A DNA stretch of 15,871 nucleotides from VBCK01 sp035511515 (GCA_035511515.1 DATKFG010000104.1:1-15871), one strand, 5' to 3'. Positions 8,266 through 15,871 are shown, counted from the stretch's first letter. Numbers and translations are program-made. The notes: generated by a model not told the origin, from the sequence alone.

Positions 8266-8603
8266 TGCCCCTGATCTCAGACGCCTTCGCCCAGGGAGCG
8301 GCCGCACCGACCGACCAGGGCATGCCGCTGCTCGTGATGATGGTGGCCCTGTTCGCGTTTTTCTACTTCATCATCATCCGGCCGCAGACCAAGCGTCAGA
8401 AGGAACTGAAGGCGATGATCGGGGCGCTGAACAAGGGCGACGAGGTGGTCACCACCGGCGGCCTGGTCGGGCGCATCACCGAGCTGTCGGACCAGTTCCT
8501 GACGCTGCAGATCGGCACCGTCGGCGGCCAGCCCGTGACCGTATCGGTGCAGCGCTCGTCCGTCACAACGCTGCTGCCCAAGGGGAGCATGAAGTCGATC
8601 TGA
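8265..8603 (+). CDS. yajC: Sec translocon accessory subunit YajC
   Basis: YajC is a small inner membrane protein that associates with SecD and SecF and helps protein export and membrane protein insertion. The 112 residues match the family's usual length. A short periplasmic N-terminus (MPLISDAFAQGAAAPTDQG) precedes one membrane helix (about 20-38, rich in Leu, Met, Val and Phe). The hallmark RPQTKRQKELKAM (39-51) comes right after the helix, followed by a cytoplasmic domain with LNKGDEVVTTGGLVGRI. The ATG overlaps the tgt stop by one base (TAATG), and GGAG lies 8 bases upstream. Sixty bases separate it from secD. Position and order are the same as in E. coli. Confidence 0.97.
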   Translation: MPLISDAFAQGAAAPTDQGMPLLVMMVALFAFFYFIIIRPQTKRQKELKAMIGALNKGDEVVTTGGLVGRITELSDQFLTLQIGTVGGQPVTVSVQRSSVTTLLPKGSMKSI

Positions 8604-8663
8604 GCGGTGCGGCCCGCGCCTGCACCGCCGCCCGTCGGGCCGTCCCGTTTCTGCCGTGAACAC

Positions 8664-10550
8664 ATGAACCGTTATCCTCTCTGGAAGTACCTGATCATCG
8701 TCGCAGCCCTGTGCTTCGGCGTGTTCTACACGTTGCCGAACTTCTTCGGCGAATGGCCGGCGGTGCAGATCGCCTCGGTCAAGGCGACGGTGCGCGCCGA
8801 CACGGGGCTGCTCACGCGCGTGCAGGAGACTCTGCACGCGGCCGGCATCGAGGACACCGGCGGCAAGCTCGAGACGGTCGGATTGAATCCCGCCGTATTC
8901 GTCCGCTTCCGCGATACCGACACCCAGAAGCGCGCGCGCGACCTGCTCGACCAGAAGCTGAACGCCGATCCGTCCGATCCGACCTGGGTGGTTGCTCCGA
9001 ACCTGGTGTCGCGCACGCCGGGCTGGCTGCAGAACCTTCGTGCGCTGCCGATGTACCTGGGCCTGGATCTGCGCGGCGGGGTGCACTTCCTGATGCAGGT
9101 CGACCTGCAGGAGGCGATCAACAAGCGGCTGCAGGGGCTGGAAGGCGATCTGCGCACCCTGTTGCGCGACAAGGACGTACGGCACGCCGGCATCGTGCGC
9201 GAAGGCGAGTCGCTGACGATCCGATTCCGGGACGTGCCCACGCGCGCCCAGGCCGCGGGCGTGATCCGCGATGCGAACGCCGATCTTTCGCTGCGCGAGG
9301 ACACCAACAGCGGCGACCCGGTGCTGATCGTGACGCTCACGCCGGCCGCGCGCAAGTCAACCCAGGACAACGCGCTGGCTCAGAACATCACCACGCTGCA
9401 CAACCGGATCAACGAGCTGGGCGTGGCCGAGCCGGTGATCCAGCAGCAAGGCACCGATCGGGTGGTGGTGGAGCTTCCCGGCGTGCAGGACACCGCGCGT
9501 GCCAAGGACATCATCGGCCGCACCGCCACGCTGGAGTCCCGGCTGGTCGACATGTCGGCCGAAGGGCAGGCGGCCACGCTGGGCGGCGCGCCGGTGCCGT
9601 TCGGCGACGAGCGCTTCACGATCGGGCGCGGCGCTCCAGTCGTGCTGAAAAAAGAGGTGATCTTCTCCGGCCAGCAGCTGGAAGGGGCGCAGGCGACGTT
9701 CGACGAGCATCAGCAACCGGCCGTTTCGATCAAGCTGAACGATTCGGCCGGCCGCTTCATGCGCAAGGTCACCCGCGAGAACCTGAACAAGCTGATGGCG
9801 GTCGTGCTGTTCGAGAAGGGGCGCGGGGAGGTGCTGACGGTCGCCACCATCAAGGGCGAGTTCGGCTCGCAGTTCCAGATCACCGGGCAGCAGACCACGC
9901 AGACCGCCAACGATTTGGCGCTGCTGCTGCGCGCCGGCGCGCTGGCCGCTCCGATGCAGATCATCGAGGAGCGGCTGATCGGCCCGAGCCTGGGCGCGGA
10001 GAACATCGCCGCCGGCTTTCGCTCCACCGTGTGGGGCTTTGCCGCCATTTCGGTGTTCATGTGCCTGTACTACGCGGTGTTCGGCCTGGTGTCGGTGCTG
10101 GGGCTGGCGATCAACCTGATGCTGCTGGTGGCGCTGCTGTCGCTGATGCAGGCGACGCTGACGCTGCCGGGCATCGCCGCCATCGCCTTCACGCTCGGCA
10201 TGGCGATCGATGCCAACGTGCTGATCAACGAGCGCGTGCGCGAAGAACTGCGCAAGGGCGCCGTTCCGCAGCAGGCGATCGCGCAGGGCTACGAACGCGC
10301 TTTTGCCACCATCATCGACTCGAACGTGACCACGCTGATCGCCGGCATTTTCCTGTTTCTGCTCGGTTCCGGTCCGGTGCGGGGCTTTGCGGTGGTGCAC
10401 TGCCTGGGGATCCTGACGTCGATCTTCTCGGCCGTGTTCGTCTCGCGCGGAGTCGTCAACCTGCTGTACGGCTCGCGCAAGCGCCTGCAGTCGCTCTCGA
10501 TCGGCCAGGTCTGGCGCCCCGGCGCCGCGGTGGCCGCCGCCAAGGGCTGA
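8664..10550 (+). CDS. secD: Protein translocase subunit SecD
   Basis: SecD works with SecF and YajC at the SecYEG channel and uses the proton motive force to pull exported proteins out on the periplasmic side. The protein has 628 residues (E. coli SecD 615). The first helix is in residues 7-25 of MNRYPLWKYLIIVAALCFG. A large periplasmic domain follows, with YLGLDLRGGVHFLMQVD (131-147) and later RINELGVAEPVIQQQGTDR. The RND-type C-terminal membrane domain begins with IGPSLGAENIAAG and contains the GMAIDANVLINERVREEL block, in which D516 is the conserved membrane acidic residue. The frame is open upstream to a GTG at 8607, but the ATG at 8664 gives the standard N-terminus. Its ribosome binding site is poor. 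secF follows after 43 bases. Confidence 0.97.
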   Translation: MNRYPLWKYLIIVAALCFGVFYTLPNFFGEWPAVQIASVKATVRADTGLLTRVQETLHAAGIEDTGGKLETVGLNPAVFVRFRDTDTQKRARDLLDQKLNADPSDPTWVVAPNLVSRTPGWLQNLRALPMYLGLDLRGGVHFLMQVDLQEAINKRLQGLEGDLRTLLRDKDVRHAGIVREGESLTIRFRDVPTRAQAAGVIRDANADLSLREDTNSGDPVLIVTLTPAARKSTQDNALAQNITTLHNRINELGVAEPVIQQQGTDRVVVELPGVQDTARAKDIIGRTATLESRLVDMSAEGQAATLGGAPVPFGDERFTIGRGAPVVLKKEVIFSGQQLEGAQATFDEHQQPAVSIKLNDSAGRFMRKVTRENLNKLMAVVLFEKGRGEVLTVATIKGEFGSQFQITGQQTTQTANDLALLLRAGALAAPMQIIEERLIGPSLGAENIAAGFRSTVWGFAAISVFMCLYYAVFGLVSVLGLAINLMLLVALLSLMQATLTLPGIAAIAFTLGMAIDANVLINERVREELRKGAVPQQAIAQGYERAFATIIDSNVTTLIAGIFLFLLGSGPVRGFAVVHCLGILTSIFSAVFVSRGVVNLLYGSRKRLQSLSIGQVWRPGAAVAAAKG

Positions 10551-10593
10551 AGCCGGCCCCTGTCCAACCCGACCAACCCAACCGAAACCGACG

Positions 10594-11658
10594 ATGGAGT
10601 TCTTCCGGATCCGCAGAACGATTCCGTTCATGCGGTATTCGCTGTATTTCAACGCGGCCTCGGCCATCACGTTCCTGATCGCAGTCGGTTTCCTGGTCTT
10701 CCGGGGGCTGAACCTTTCGATCGAATTCACCGGCGGCACCGTGATGGAGGCGTCGTACCGGGCGCCGGCCGACCTGGAGAAAATCCGCTCGGTCATCGGG
10801 CGCCTCGGATGGGGCGACTTCCAGGTGCAAAGCTTCGGCACCGCCTCGGACGTGCTGACCCGGCTGCCGGCGCGCCCCGGGTTCTCCTCCGGCCAGCAGG
10901 CCGAGATCGTGATGGCCGCGCTCACGGCCGAGCCTTCCCCCGGCGAGGCCCCCGAATGCGCCAACCTGCACAAGGCCTATGCGGAATTCGTCAAGCACCC
11001 GCCGGCCGAGCGCACCCCCGAGGCGTCCGCGGCGCTGCTGGCGCTGCAACGGGAGCTGAGCGGCCGCTGCGTTGAGCTGCGGCGCGTGGAGTTCGTCGGG
11101 CCGCAAGTGGGCGCCGAGCTCGCCTACGACGGGGCCCTGGCGCTGCTGATGGTGTGTCTGGGCATCATGCTGTACCTGGCGCTGCGCTTCGAGTGGAAAT
11201 TCTCGGTGGCGGCGATCATCGCCAACCTGCACGACGTGGTGCTGGTGATCGGGATGTTTTCGATCTTCCGCTGGGAGTTCTCGCTGCCGGTGCTGGCGGC
11301 GGTGCTGGCCGTGCTCGGTTACTCGGTCAACGAGTCGGTGATCATCTTCGACCGCGTGCGCGAGCATTTCCGCACGATGCGCAAGGCCAGCGCCACCGAG
11401 GTGATCGATTCGGCCATCACCGCAACCATCTCACGCACCATCATCACGCACGGCTGTACGCTGATGATGACCGTCACGATGCTGCTGTTCGGCGGCCCCG
11501 CGCTGCACTATTTCGCGCTGGCCCTGACCCTGGGGATCTGCTTCGGCGTGTACTCGTCGGTGTTCGTCGCCGCCGCCATCGCACGCTACCTGGGCGTGCG
11601 GCGCGAGGACCTGATCAAGCCGGTCAAGAAGGACGAGTCGCAGCCGGCCGCGCGCTGA
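10594..11658 (+). CDS. secF: Protein translocase subunit SecF with periplasmic insertion
   Basis: SecF pairs with SecD in the proton-driven export complex. The start MEFFRIRRTIPFMRYS is typical of beta- and gammaproteobacteria. Helix 1 (about 20-37) is followed by LNLSIEFTGGTVMEASY (39-55). The conserved VEFVGPQVGAEL block (165-176) precedes five more helices, including SVNESVIIFDRVREHFR near residue 245. With 354 residues it is about 30 longer than E. coli SecF. The excess lies in the first periplasmic domain: about 45-50 residues around 112-160 sit between MAAL and ELRRVEFVGPQ, where other SecF proteins have a short link. This insert holds two cysteines (C122, C159). Codon use and frame through the insert look normal. 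The stop codon lies 14 bases from that of convergent purB. Confidence 0.97.
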   Translation: MEFFRIRRTIPFMRYSLYFNAASAITFLIAVGFLVFRGLNLSIEFTGGTVMEASYRAPADLEKIRSVIGRLGWGDFQVQSFGTASDVLTRLPARPGFSSGQQAEIVMAALTAEPSPGEAPECANLHKAYAEFVKHPPAERTPEASAALLALQRELSGRCVELRRVEFVGPQVGAELAYDGALALLMVCLGIMLYLALRFEWKFSVAAIIANLHDVVLVIGMFSIFRWEFSLPVLAAVLAVLGYSVNESVIIFDRVREHFRTMRKASATEVIDSAITATISRTIITHGCTLMMTVTMLLFGGPALHYFALALTLGICFGVYSSVFVAAAIARYLGVRREDLIKPVKKDESQPAAR

Positions 11659-11672
11659 AAGCGCACAGCCCC

Positions 11673-13073
11673 TCAACTCCTCAGCGCCAGGTCCTCGGCC
11701 AGTCCCAGGTAGGTGGCCGGCGTCAGCGCCAGCAGATCCTTGCGGGCCGACTCGGGGATGGGCAGCGCCTCGATGAAGCGGTGCAGCGTCTCGCGCGTGA
11801 CCTCGCGCCCGCGCGTGAGCTCTTTGAGCTTCTCGTACGGCAACTCAACCCCGTAGCGCCGCATCACCGTCTGCACCGCCTCGGCCAGCACCTCCCAGCT
11901 CGCTTCCAGGTCCGCCGCCAGCGCCTGCGGGTCGACCTCGATGCGCGCCAGGCCGCGCAGGCACGATTCGTAGCCCAGCAGGCAATGGCCGAACGCCACG
12001 CCCAGGTTGCGCAGCACGGTCGAGTCGCTCAAATCGCGCTGCCAGCGTGACACGGGCAGTTTCTCGGCCAGATGCCGCAGCGCGGCGTTGGCCAGCCCCA
12101 GGTTGCCTTCGGAATTCTCAAAGTCGATCGGGTTGACCTTGTGCGGCATGGTCGAGGATCCGACCTCGCCGGCGACCGCCATCTGGTTGAAGTATCCCAG
12201 CGCGATGTAGCCCCACAGGTCGCGATCCAGCGCCAGCAGCACCGAATTCGTGCGTGCCAGCGCATCGAACAGCTCCGCCATCCAGTCGTGCGGCTCGATC
12301 TGTGTGGTGTGCGAATTCCACACCAGCCCGAGCGACTCGACCACGCCGGCCGCAACCGGCTCCCAGTCGATTTGCGGGCAGGCCGCCCGGTGCGCATTGA
12401 AATTTCCGACTGCGCCGTTGAGCTTGGCCCTGGGCTGGACCGACTCGACCGCCCCGATGCAGGTGGCCAGCCGCACCGCGAAATTGGCGAACTCCTTGCC
12501 CACCGTGGTCGGCGTGGCGGGCTGCCCGTGCGTGCGGGCGAGCATCGGTTGCGCGGCATGCCGGTGCGCCAGCTCGCGCAGCCGGGCGTGCAGCGCCCGC
12601 AGGCGCCGCACCAGCACGGCTCGGCCGTCCTGCAGCATCAGCGCCTGGGCGCAGTTGTTGATGTCCTCCGAGGTGCAGGCGAAGTGGATGAACTCGGCTG
12701 CCTTGAGCAGGTCGGGCTCCTCGGCCGCGCGCTCCTTGATCCAGTACTCGACGGCTTTGACGTCGTGATTGATTCGCGACTCGATCGCTTTGATGCGCTC
12801 GCAATCGGGGACGCTGAAGCCCTGCGCCAGCCTGCGCGCGCTCGCCACCGCCGCCGCCGGCAGCGGCGCCAGCTCGGGCAGGCCGAGCCTGGTCAGCGCC
12901 AGCAGCCACTCGATCTCGACCCGCACGCGGGCGCGCATGTACGCGTATTCTGAAAAGATCGCGCGCAGCTCGATCGTGGTGCGCGCGTAGCGACCGTCCA
13001 GCGGGGAAATGGCGGTCGTTTCCGAAAGCGGAAGGTTCGTTTCGGGCGGCACGGGCAGACCCAAGTCTAGCAT
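11673..13073 (-). CDS. purB: Adenylosuccinate lyase
   Basis: PurB removes fumarate in two steps of purine synthesis: from SAICAR to AICAR and from adenylosuccinate to AMP. The 466 residues include the superfamily signatures: SPLDGRY (23-29), NHDVKAVEYWIKE (102-114), FIHFACTSEDINN (128-140), ARTHGQPATPTTVGKEFAN (179-197) with catalytic H182, KLNGAVGNFNAH (217-228), TTQIEPHDWMAELFD (256-270), and the mobile-loop signature GSSTMPHKVNPIDFENSEGN (305-324) with the catalytic serine in SS (306/307). The C-terminus carries MRRYGVELPYEKLKELTRGR. All expected catalytic residues are present. The ATG at 13073 gives about 12 residues more than E. coli PurB before the conserved start; a downstream non-ATG start is possible. 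The gene is divergent from the GST-fold gene and convergent with secF. Confidence 0.97.
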   Translation of the reverse strand: MLDLGLPVPPETNLPLSETTAISPLDGRYARTTIELRAIFSEYAYMRARVRVEIEWLLALTRLGLPELAPLPAAAVASARRLAQGFSVPDCERIKAIESRINHDVKAVEYWIKERAAEEPDLLKAAEFIHFACTSEDINNCAQALMLQDGRAVLVRRLRALHARLRELAHRHAAQPMLARTHGQPATPTTVGKEFANFAVRLATCIGAVESVQPRAKLNGAVGNFNAHRAACPQIDWEPVAAGVVESLGLVWNSHTTQIEPHDWMAELFDALARTNSVLLALDRDLWGYIALGYFNQMAVAGEVGSSTMPHKVNPIDFENSEGNLGLANAALRHLAEKLPVSRWQRDLSDSTVLRNLGVAFGHCLLGYESCLRGLARIEVDPQALAADLEASWEVLAEAVQTVMRRYGVELPYEKLKELTRGREVTRETLHRFIEALPIPESARKDLLALTPATYLGLAEDLALRS

Positions 13074-13194
13074 CGGCCCCGAATGCTGCTTTGCACGATA
13101 TACTGCACCAAGGTTTGAGGCCGACTATGGAACCATCGGCGTCGACGCTCCGGATTCCGCATCCACCTCCCGCGTCGCGGCGGGACCTGGCGAC
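13074..13194. promoter_or_regulatory. Divergent promoter region of purB and the GST-fold gene
   Basis: This 121-base gap must drive both genes. Its one AT-rich spot is GATATACT at 13097-13104. On the plus strand this contains TATACT (13099-13104), 5 of 6 to the -10 consensus, though no -35 match stands 16-18 bases before it. On the minus strand the same spot reads AGTATATC, a weaker -10 candidate for purB. TGCA flanks it on both sides (13092-13095 and 13104-13107). Only the location is firm. Confidence 0.3.
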
Positions 13195-13824
13195 GTGTTC
13201 AAGAATTTCAGACTGATCGGCTCTCCCACCAGCTATTACGCGCGCAAGGTGCGCATCGTGATGGCCGAAAAGCGCATCGAGTGCCAGCTCGAGATGATCG
13301 ACGTGTGGGCGCCGGACACGCGCATCCAGGAACTGAACCCGCTGGGCCAGGTGCCCTGCCTGATCACCGAGGACGGCGGCGCGGTGTTCGATTCGCGCAC
13401 GATCGTCGAGTACCTGGACACGCTCACCCCGGTGAGCCACCTGATACCGGGCAACGGGCGCGAGCGGGTCGAGGTGCGCACCTGGGAGGCGCTGGCCGAC
13501 GGCCTGCTCGATGCGGCCATCCTGGTGCGGCTGGAGAACACGCTGCGCACGCCGCAGCAGCAGTCGCCGGCCTGGGTCGAGCGGCAGATGTCCAAGGTTC
13601 GCGCCGCGCTGCAATGGGCCTCGGGCGGGCTGGGCGAGCGCGCCTGGTGCAACGGGCAGTCCTACACGCTGGCCGACATCGCGCTCGGGTGCGCGCTCGG
13701 ATGGCTCGATTTCCGCTTCCCGGCACTGGACTGGCGCGGGCCGTATCCGAACCTGGCGCGCCACTACGAAAAGCTGTCGGCCCGGCAAAGCTTCATCGAA
13801 ACGGCTCCGCCGTCCCCGACCTGA
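13195..13824 (+). CDS. Glutathione S-transferase-fold protein
   Basis: A 209-residue cytosolic protein with a thioredoxin-like N-terminal domain and a helical C-terminal domain. The opening LIGSPTSYYARKVRIVMAEK (7-26) carries the serine-rich active-site turn, V53-P54 is the conserved cis-proline, and EDGGAVFDSRTIVEYLD (59-75) is the glutathione-binding DS motif. The C-terminal domain contains the folding motif SYTLADIALGCALGWLDFR (156-174). The substrate is not predictable; the sequence resembles uncharacterised betaproteobacterial GSTs beside purB more than a specific enzyme class. The start is taken as GTG at 13195, two codons before FKN, because the family begins right before LIGS. The frame stays open upstream into purB without another good start. 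The stop TGA directly abuts the stop of moaC on the other strand. Confidence 0.9.
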   Translation: MFKNFRLIGSPTSYYARKVRIVMAEKRIECQLEMIDVWAPDTRIQELNPLGQVPCLITEDGGAVFDSRTIVEYLDTLTPVSHLIPGNGRERVEVRTWEALADGLLDAAILVRLENTLRTPQQQSPAWVERQMSKVRAALQWASGGLGERAWCNGQSYTLADIALGCALGWLDFRFPALDWRGPYPNLARHYEKLSARQSFIETAPPSPT

Positions 13825-14310
13825 TCAGTCGGCCGGCGGCGCGCTCCACTCGCCGCTGGATCCGCCCCGCTTCTCGAGCAAGCGCACCGCCTCGATCCGC
13901 ATCGCGCGGTCCACCGACTTGACCATGTCGTACACCGTCGCCAGTCCGATCTGCACCGCAACCAGCGCTTCCATCTCGACCCCGGTGCGCCCGACGGTTT
14001 CGACCTGTGCGGTGCACACGACCGACGAGGCGGCCCGATCGATCCGCAACTCCACGCTCACCCGCGTGATCGGCACCGGATGGCACAGCGGAATCAGCTC
14101 CGAGGTGCGCTTGGCCGCCTGGATCGCCGCCACCCGCGCCACGCCAAGCGCATCGCCCTTCTTGGACTGGCCCGATTCGATCGCCTCTAGCGCCGCCTCC
14201 GACATCCGGATGCGGCCCTCGGCCCGCGCCACCCGGTGCGTCTCGGCCTTGTCGCCGACGTCCACCATGTGCGCCTGGCCCTGTCGGTCCAGGTGAGTGA
14301 GCCGGCTCAT
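13825..14310 (-). CDS. moaC: Cyclic pyranopterin monophosphate synthase
   Basis: MoaC acts after MoaA in molybdenum cofactor synthesis and forms cyclic pyranopterin monophosphate. The protein has 161 residues, the same as E. coli MoaC, and family active-site positions fall at the same numbers: K51 in KKGD, H77 in LIPLCHPV, E112 and E114 in GVEMEAL, D128 and K131 in YDMVKSVD. The N-terminus MSRLTHLDRQGQAHMVDV is typical. An in-frame ATG lies 12 codons further upstream, but the ATG at 14310 has GGAGG nine bases before it and gives the standard N-terminus. It is divergent from the M48 peptidase, with no other cofactor gene next to it in this window. No downstream terminator is possible before the convergent GST-fold gene begins. 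Confidence 0.97.
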   Translation of the reverse strand: MSRLTHLDRQGQAHMVDVGDKAETHRVARAEGRIRMSEAALEAIESGQSKKGDALGVARVAAIQAAKRTSELIPLCHPVPITRVSVELRIDRAASSVVCTAQVETVGRTGVEMEALVAVQIGLATVYDMVKSVDRAMRIEAVRLLEKRGGSSGEWSAPPAD

Positions 14311-14319
14311 CGCGCCCGG

Positions 14320-14324
14320 CCTCC
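14320..14324 (-). promoter_or_regulatory. Ribosome binding site of moaC
   Basis: GGAGG on the minus strand, nine bases before the ATG at 14310. It supports this start over the upstream ATG at 14346. Confidence 0.65.
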
Positions 14325-14383
14325 GGGCCTTAATCCTATGTTGCAAACAGTTTCAAGTCGCACGTGGATACCCGCCGATTCGC

Positions 14384-14412
14384 CTGGAACCATCCAGCCA
14401 CGCGGATATCAT
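14384..14412 (+). promoter_or_regulatory. Candidate sigma-70 promoter of the M48 peptidase
   Basis: CTGGAA at 14384-14389 and TATCAT at 14407-14412 are separated by 17 bases. The -10 box matches consensus at 5 of 6 bases and the -35 box at 4 of 6. Transcription would start near 14419, before both possible start codons of the peptidase. This is the best-spaced promoter candidate I found in the window. Confidence 0.4.
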
Positions 14413-14477
14413 ACAAAGCGGCCGCTTCCGCATCGCGTACGCCCGTGAAAAGTTCCTCAACCTGTCAGCAGTCCGGG

Positions 14478-15871
14478 ATGGCCCCCCGCTTCGCCCGCGG
14501 GCTGGTCCTGATGCTGGCCCTGGCGCTGGGGCTGCGTCCGCCGGCCGTGGCGCAGGAGCTGCCCACCCTGGGCGAGGCGGGCGCCGAGGACCTGACGCCG
14601 GCCCAGGAGCGGCAACTGGGCGAGCAGATCATGGTGGAGGTGCGGGCGGACCCGAGCTACCTGCCGGACCCGGACGGCGCCGAGTACCTCAACCGGCTCG
14701 GCTACGAGCTCGTCGCCGCCAGCCAGGCGCGCCACATCGACTTCGAGTTCTTCCTGATCCGCGACCCGATGATCAACGCCTTCGCGCTGCCGGGCGGCTT
14801 CATCGGCGTACACACCGGCACCGTGCTGACGGCGCAGGGCGAATCCGAGCTCGCCTCGGTGATGGGGCACGAAATCGGGCACGTGCAGCAGCGCCACATC
14901 GCCCGCATGATCGCCAAGCAGCGCGAATCGACCATGATCGCGATCGGATCGATACTGCTCGCGCTGCTCGCCTCGCGCGCGGGGGGCGACGCCGCGCAGG
15001 CGGCCCTGGCGGTGGGCCAGGGCGCGGCCCTGTCCCGCCAGCTCGCGTTCTCGCGCGACAACGAGCGCGAGGCCGACCGGGTCGGCTTCGACATCCTGGT
15101 GCATGCCGGCTTCGATCCGCGCGCGATGGCGACCTTCTTCACCCGGATGCAGCAGGGCAACCGCATCTACGAAGGCATCGCGCCGGCCTACCTGCTGACC
15201 CACCCGCTGACGGTCGAGCGCATCTCCGACATTCAGAACCGCGTGCAGGGCACGCGCACGCACCAGCACGCCGACAGCCTGGACTTCGAGCTGGTGCGGG
15301 CCCGGCTGCGGGTGCTGCAGGACGATTCGGTGCAGGGCGCAACCGACGCGCAGACCTACTTTACCGACCAGCTCCGGCACCACACGGCGGCCAACGAGGT
15401 GGCCGTGTACTACGGACTGGCGATGGCGCAGCTGAAGCTTAAGCAGCCCCACGAGGCGCTCGATTCGGCCCTGACCGCGCGGCGCGGCACCCGGGCCCCC
15501 TCGGCGATACTGGACAAGCTGGTCAGCGAGACGAGCTTTCAGGCCGCCGGCAACGACGACGAGCGCGCCGCAGCGCTGACGATGGCGCGCGAAGCGAGCG
15601 CGCGTTTTCCGCTGTCGCGACTGACCGCGATCGAGTACGCCGACCTGCTGCAGCGCGCGGGCCGCCACCGCCAGGCGATCGATTACCTGCGCGACCAGCT
15701 GGCGCTGACGCATTCCGATCCGCGCTTTTTCCTTATGCTGGCGGCCAGTCACGCGGCCCTGCAGCAAAAGACGCTCGAGCACCAGGCAACGGCCGAAATG
15801 TACGTGCTGCAGGGGGCCATGCCCCTTGCGGTCGAGCAGCTCAGGCTGGCGCGCAGCGCGGCCGACGCCGA
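14478..15871 (+). CDS. Periplasmic M48 metallopeptidase, BepA-like (3' end outside window)
   Basis: BepA-type proteases sit in the periplasm and control the quality of outer membrane proteins such as LptD during assembly. The frame is open for 464 codons to the right edge, so the C-terminus is missing. A signal peptide spans residues 1-26 (LVLMLALALGLRPPAVA, cut before QELP). The zinc motif is MGHEIGHVQQRH with H131, E132 and H135; the third ligand is E198 in NEREADRVGFD. H242 in LLTHPLTVERI matches the position of the regulatory active-site histidine of BepA. From about residue 270 on the sequence is helical and TPR-like (for example AVYYGLAMAQLKLKQPHEAL). The ATG at 14478 is preferred; an in-frame GTG at 14445 would add 11 residues to the signal peptide. 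Neither has a good ribosome binding site. E. coli BepA has 487 residues, so little is likely missing. Confidence 0.92.
   Translation, partial: MAPRFARGLVLMLALALGLRPPAVAQELPTLGEAGAEDLTPAQERQLGEQIMVEVRADPSYLPDPDGAEYLNRLGYELVAASQARHIDFEFFLIRDPMINAFALPGGFIGVHTGTVLTAQGESELASVMGHEIGHVQQRHIARMIAKQRESTMIAIGSILLALLASRAGGDAAQAALAVGQGAALSRQLAFSRDNEREADRVGFDILVHAGFDPRAMATFFTRMQQGNRIYEGIAPAYLLTHPLTVERISDIQNRVQGTRTHQHADSLDFELVRARLRVLQDDSVQGATDAQTYFTDQLRHHTAANEVAVYYGLAMAQLKLKQPHEALDSALTARRGTRAPSAILDKLVSETSFQAAGNDDERAAALTMAREASARFPLSRLTAIEYADLLQRAGRHRQAIDYLRDQLALTHSDPRFFLMLAASHAALQQKTLEHQATAEMYVLQGAMPLAVEQLRLARSAADA

Noticed and set aside
8711..10678. Very long frames overlapping secD (655 codons plus, and 538 codons minus at 9357-10973)
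   Set aside because: SecD accounts for the region end to end with conserved motifs. The other frames are Arg/Ala- or Arg/Gln/His-rich and low in complexity, typical of GC-driven absence of stops.
11652..11664. 5-bp hairpin (GCGCT, GAA, with AGCGC) at the secF stop, as a terminator
   Set aside because: There is no T-run on either strand and the stem is short. It overlaps the stop codon and is likely chance in GC-rich DNA.
13009..13194. Upstream in-frame extension of the GST-fold gene into purB
   Set aside because: The frame is open, but the family's N-terminus begins at LIGS just after 13195. The extension would overlap purB coding sequence by 65 bases and shows no homology.
12118..13788. 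556-codon minus-strand frame across purB and the GST-fold gene
   Set aside because: It overlaps two well-supported genes in another frame and has no recognisable domain of its own.
14297..15442. 381-codon plus-strand frame over the M48 peptidase
   Set aside because: A different frame encodes the HEIGH zinc motif, signal peptide and TPR region. This frame is Arg/Ala/Gly-rich with no motif.

Overview
The window looks like chromosome from a high-GC betaproteobacterium, most likely Burkholderiales or a close uncultured relative. Three things point that way: the order queA-tgt-yajC-secD-secF, the style of the protein sequences (PurB, a GST-fold protein, MoaC, an M48 peptidase), and two accessory proteins of a Burkholderiales type. 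No search could be run, so the taxon is an inference. No rRNA, tRNA, CRISPR array, insertion sequence or integrase is visible, and I found no convincing intrinsic terminator.

Left part (1-5804), accessory in character. An exported phosphoesterase of the AcpA/phospholipase C family lies on the minus strand and runs off the left edge. A gap of about 360 bases follows. Next comes a small plus-strand lipoprotein built of one and a half sequence repeats; it appears to be a frameshifted remnant of a longer protein. A complete DUF924 gene follows, with visibly lower GC than the right half. Convergent to it is a minus-strand regulator with an OmpR-type winged helix, a TolB-like domain and TPRs but no membrane segment. 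Upstream of the regulator on the same strand is an HdeD-family six-helix membrane protein. The two may be co-transcribed in the order hdeD-like then regulator.

Middle part (5805-11658), housekeeping. A divergent intergenic region holds three adjacent small inverted repeats. Then comes the plus-strand run queA, tgt, yajC, secD, secF. The first two genes make queuosine in tRNA anticodons. The last three encode the accessory complex of the Sec translocon. Overlaps at queA/tgt and tgt/yajC and short gaps elsewhere suggest one transcript, perhaps with an extra promoter inside the end of tgt. SecF carries an unusual two-cysteine insertion in its periplasmic domain.

Right part (11673-15871). purB (minus) ends 14 bases from the secF stop. 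It is divergent from a GST-fold gene whose stop codon directly abuts the stop of moaC on the other strand. moaC is divergent from a BepA-like periplasmic M48 metallopeptidase, which is cut by the right edge.

I see no clear undescribed multi-gene system. The best leads are the SecF insertion, the decayed lipoprotein, and the hairpin cluster before queA.
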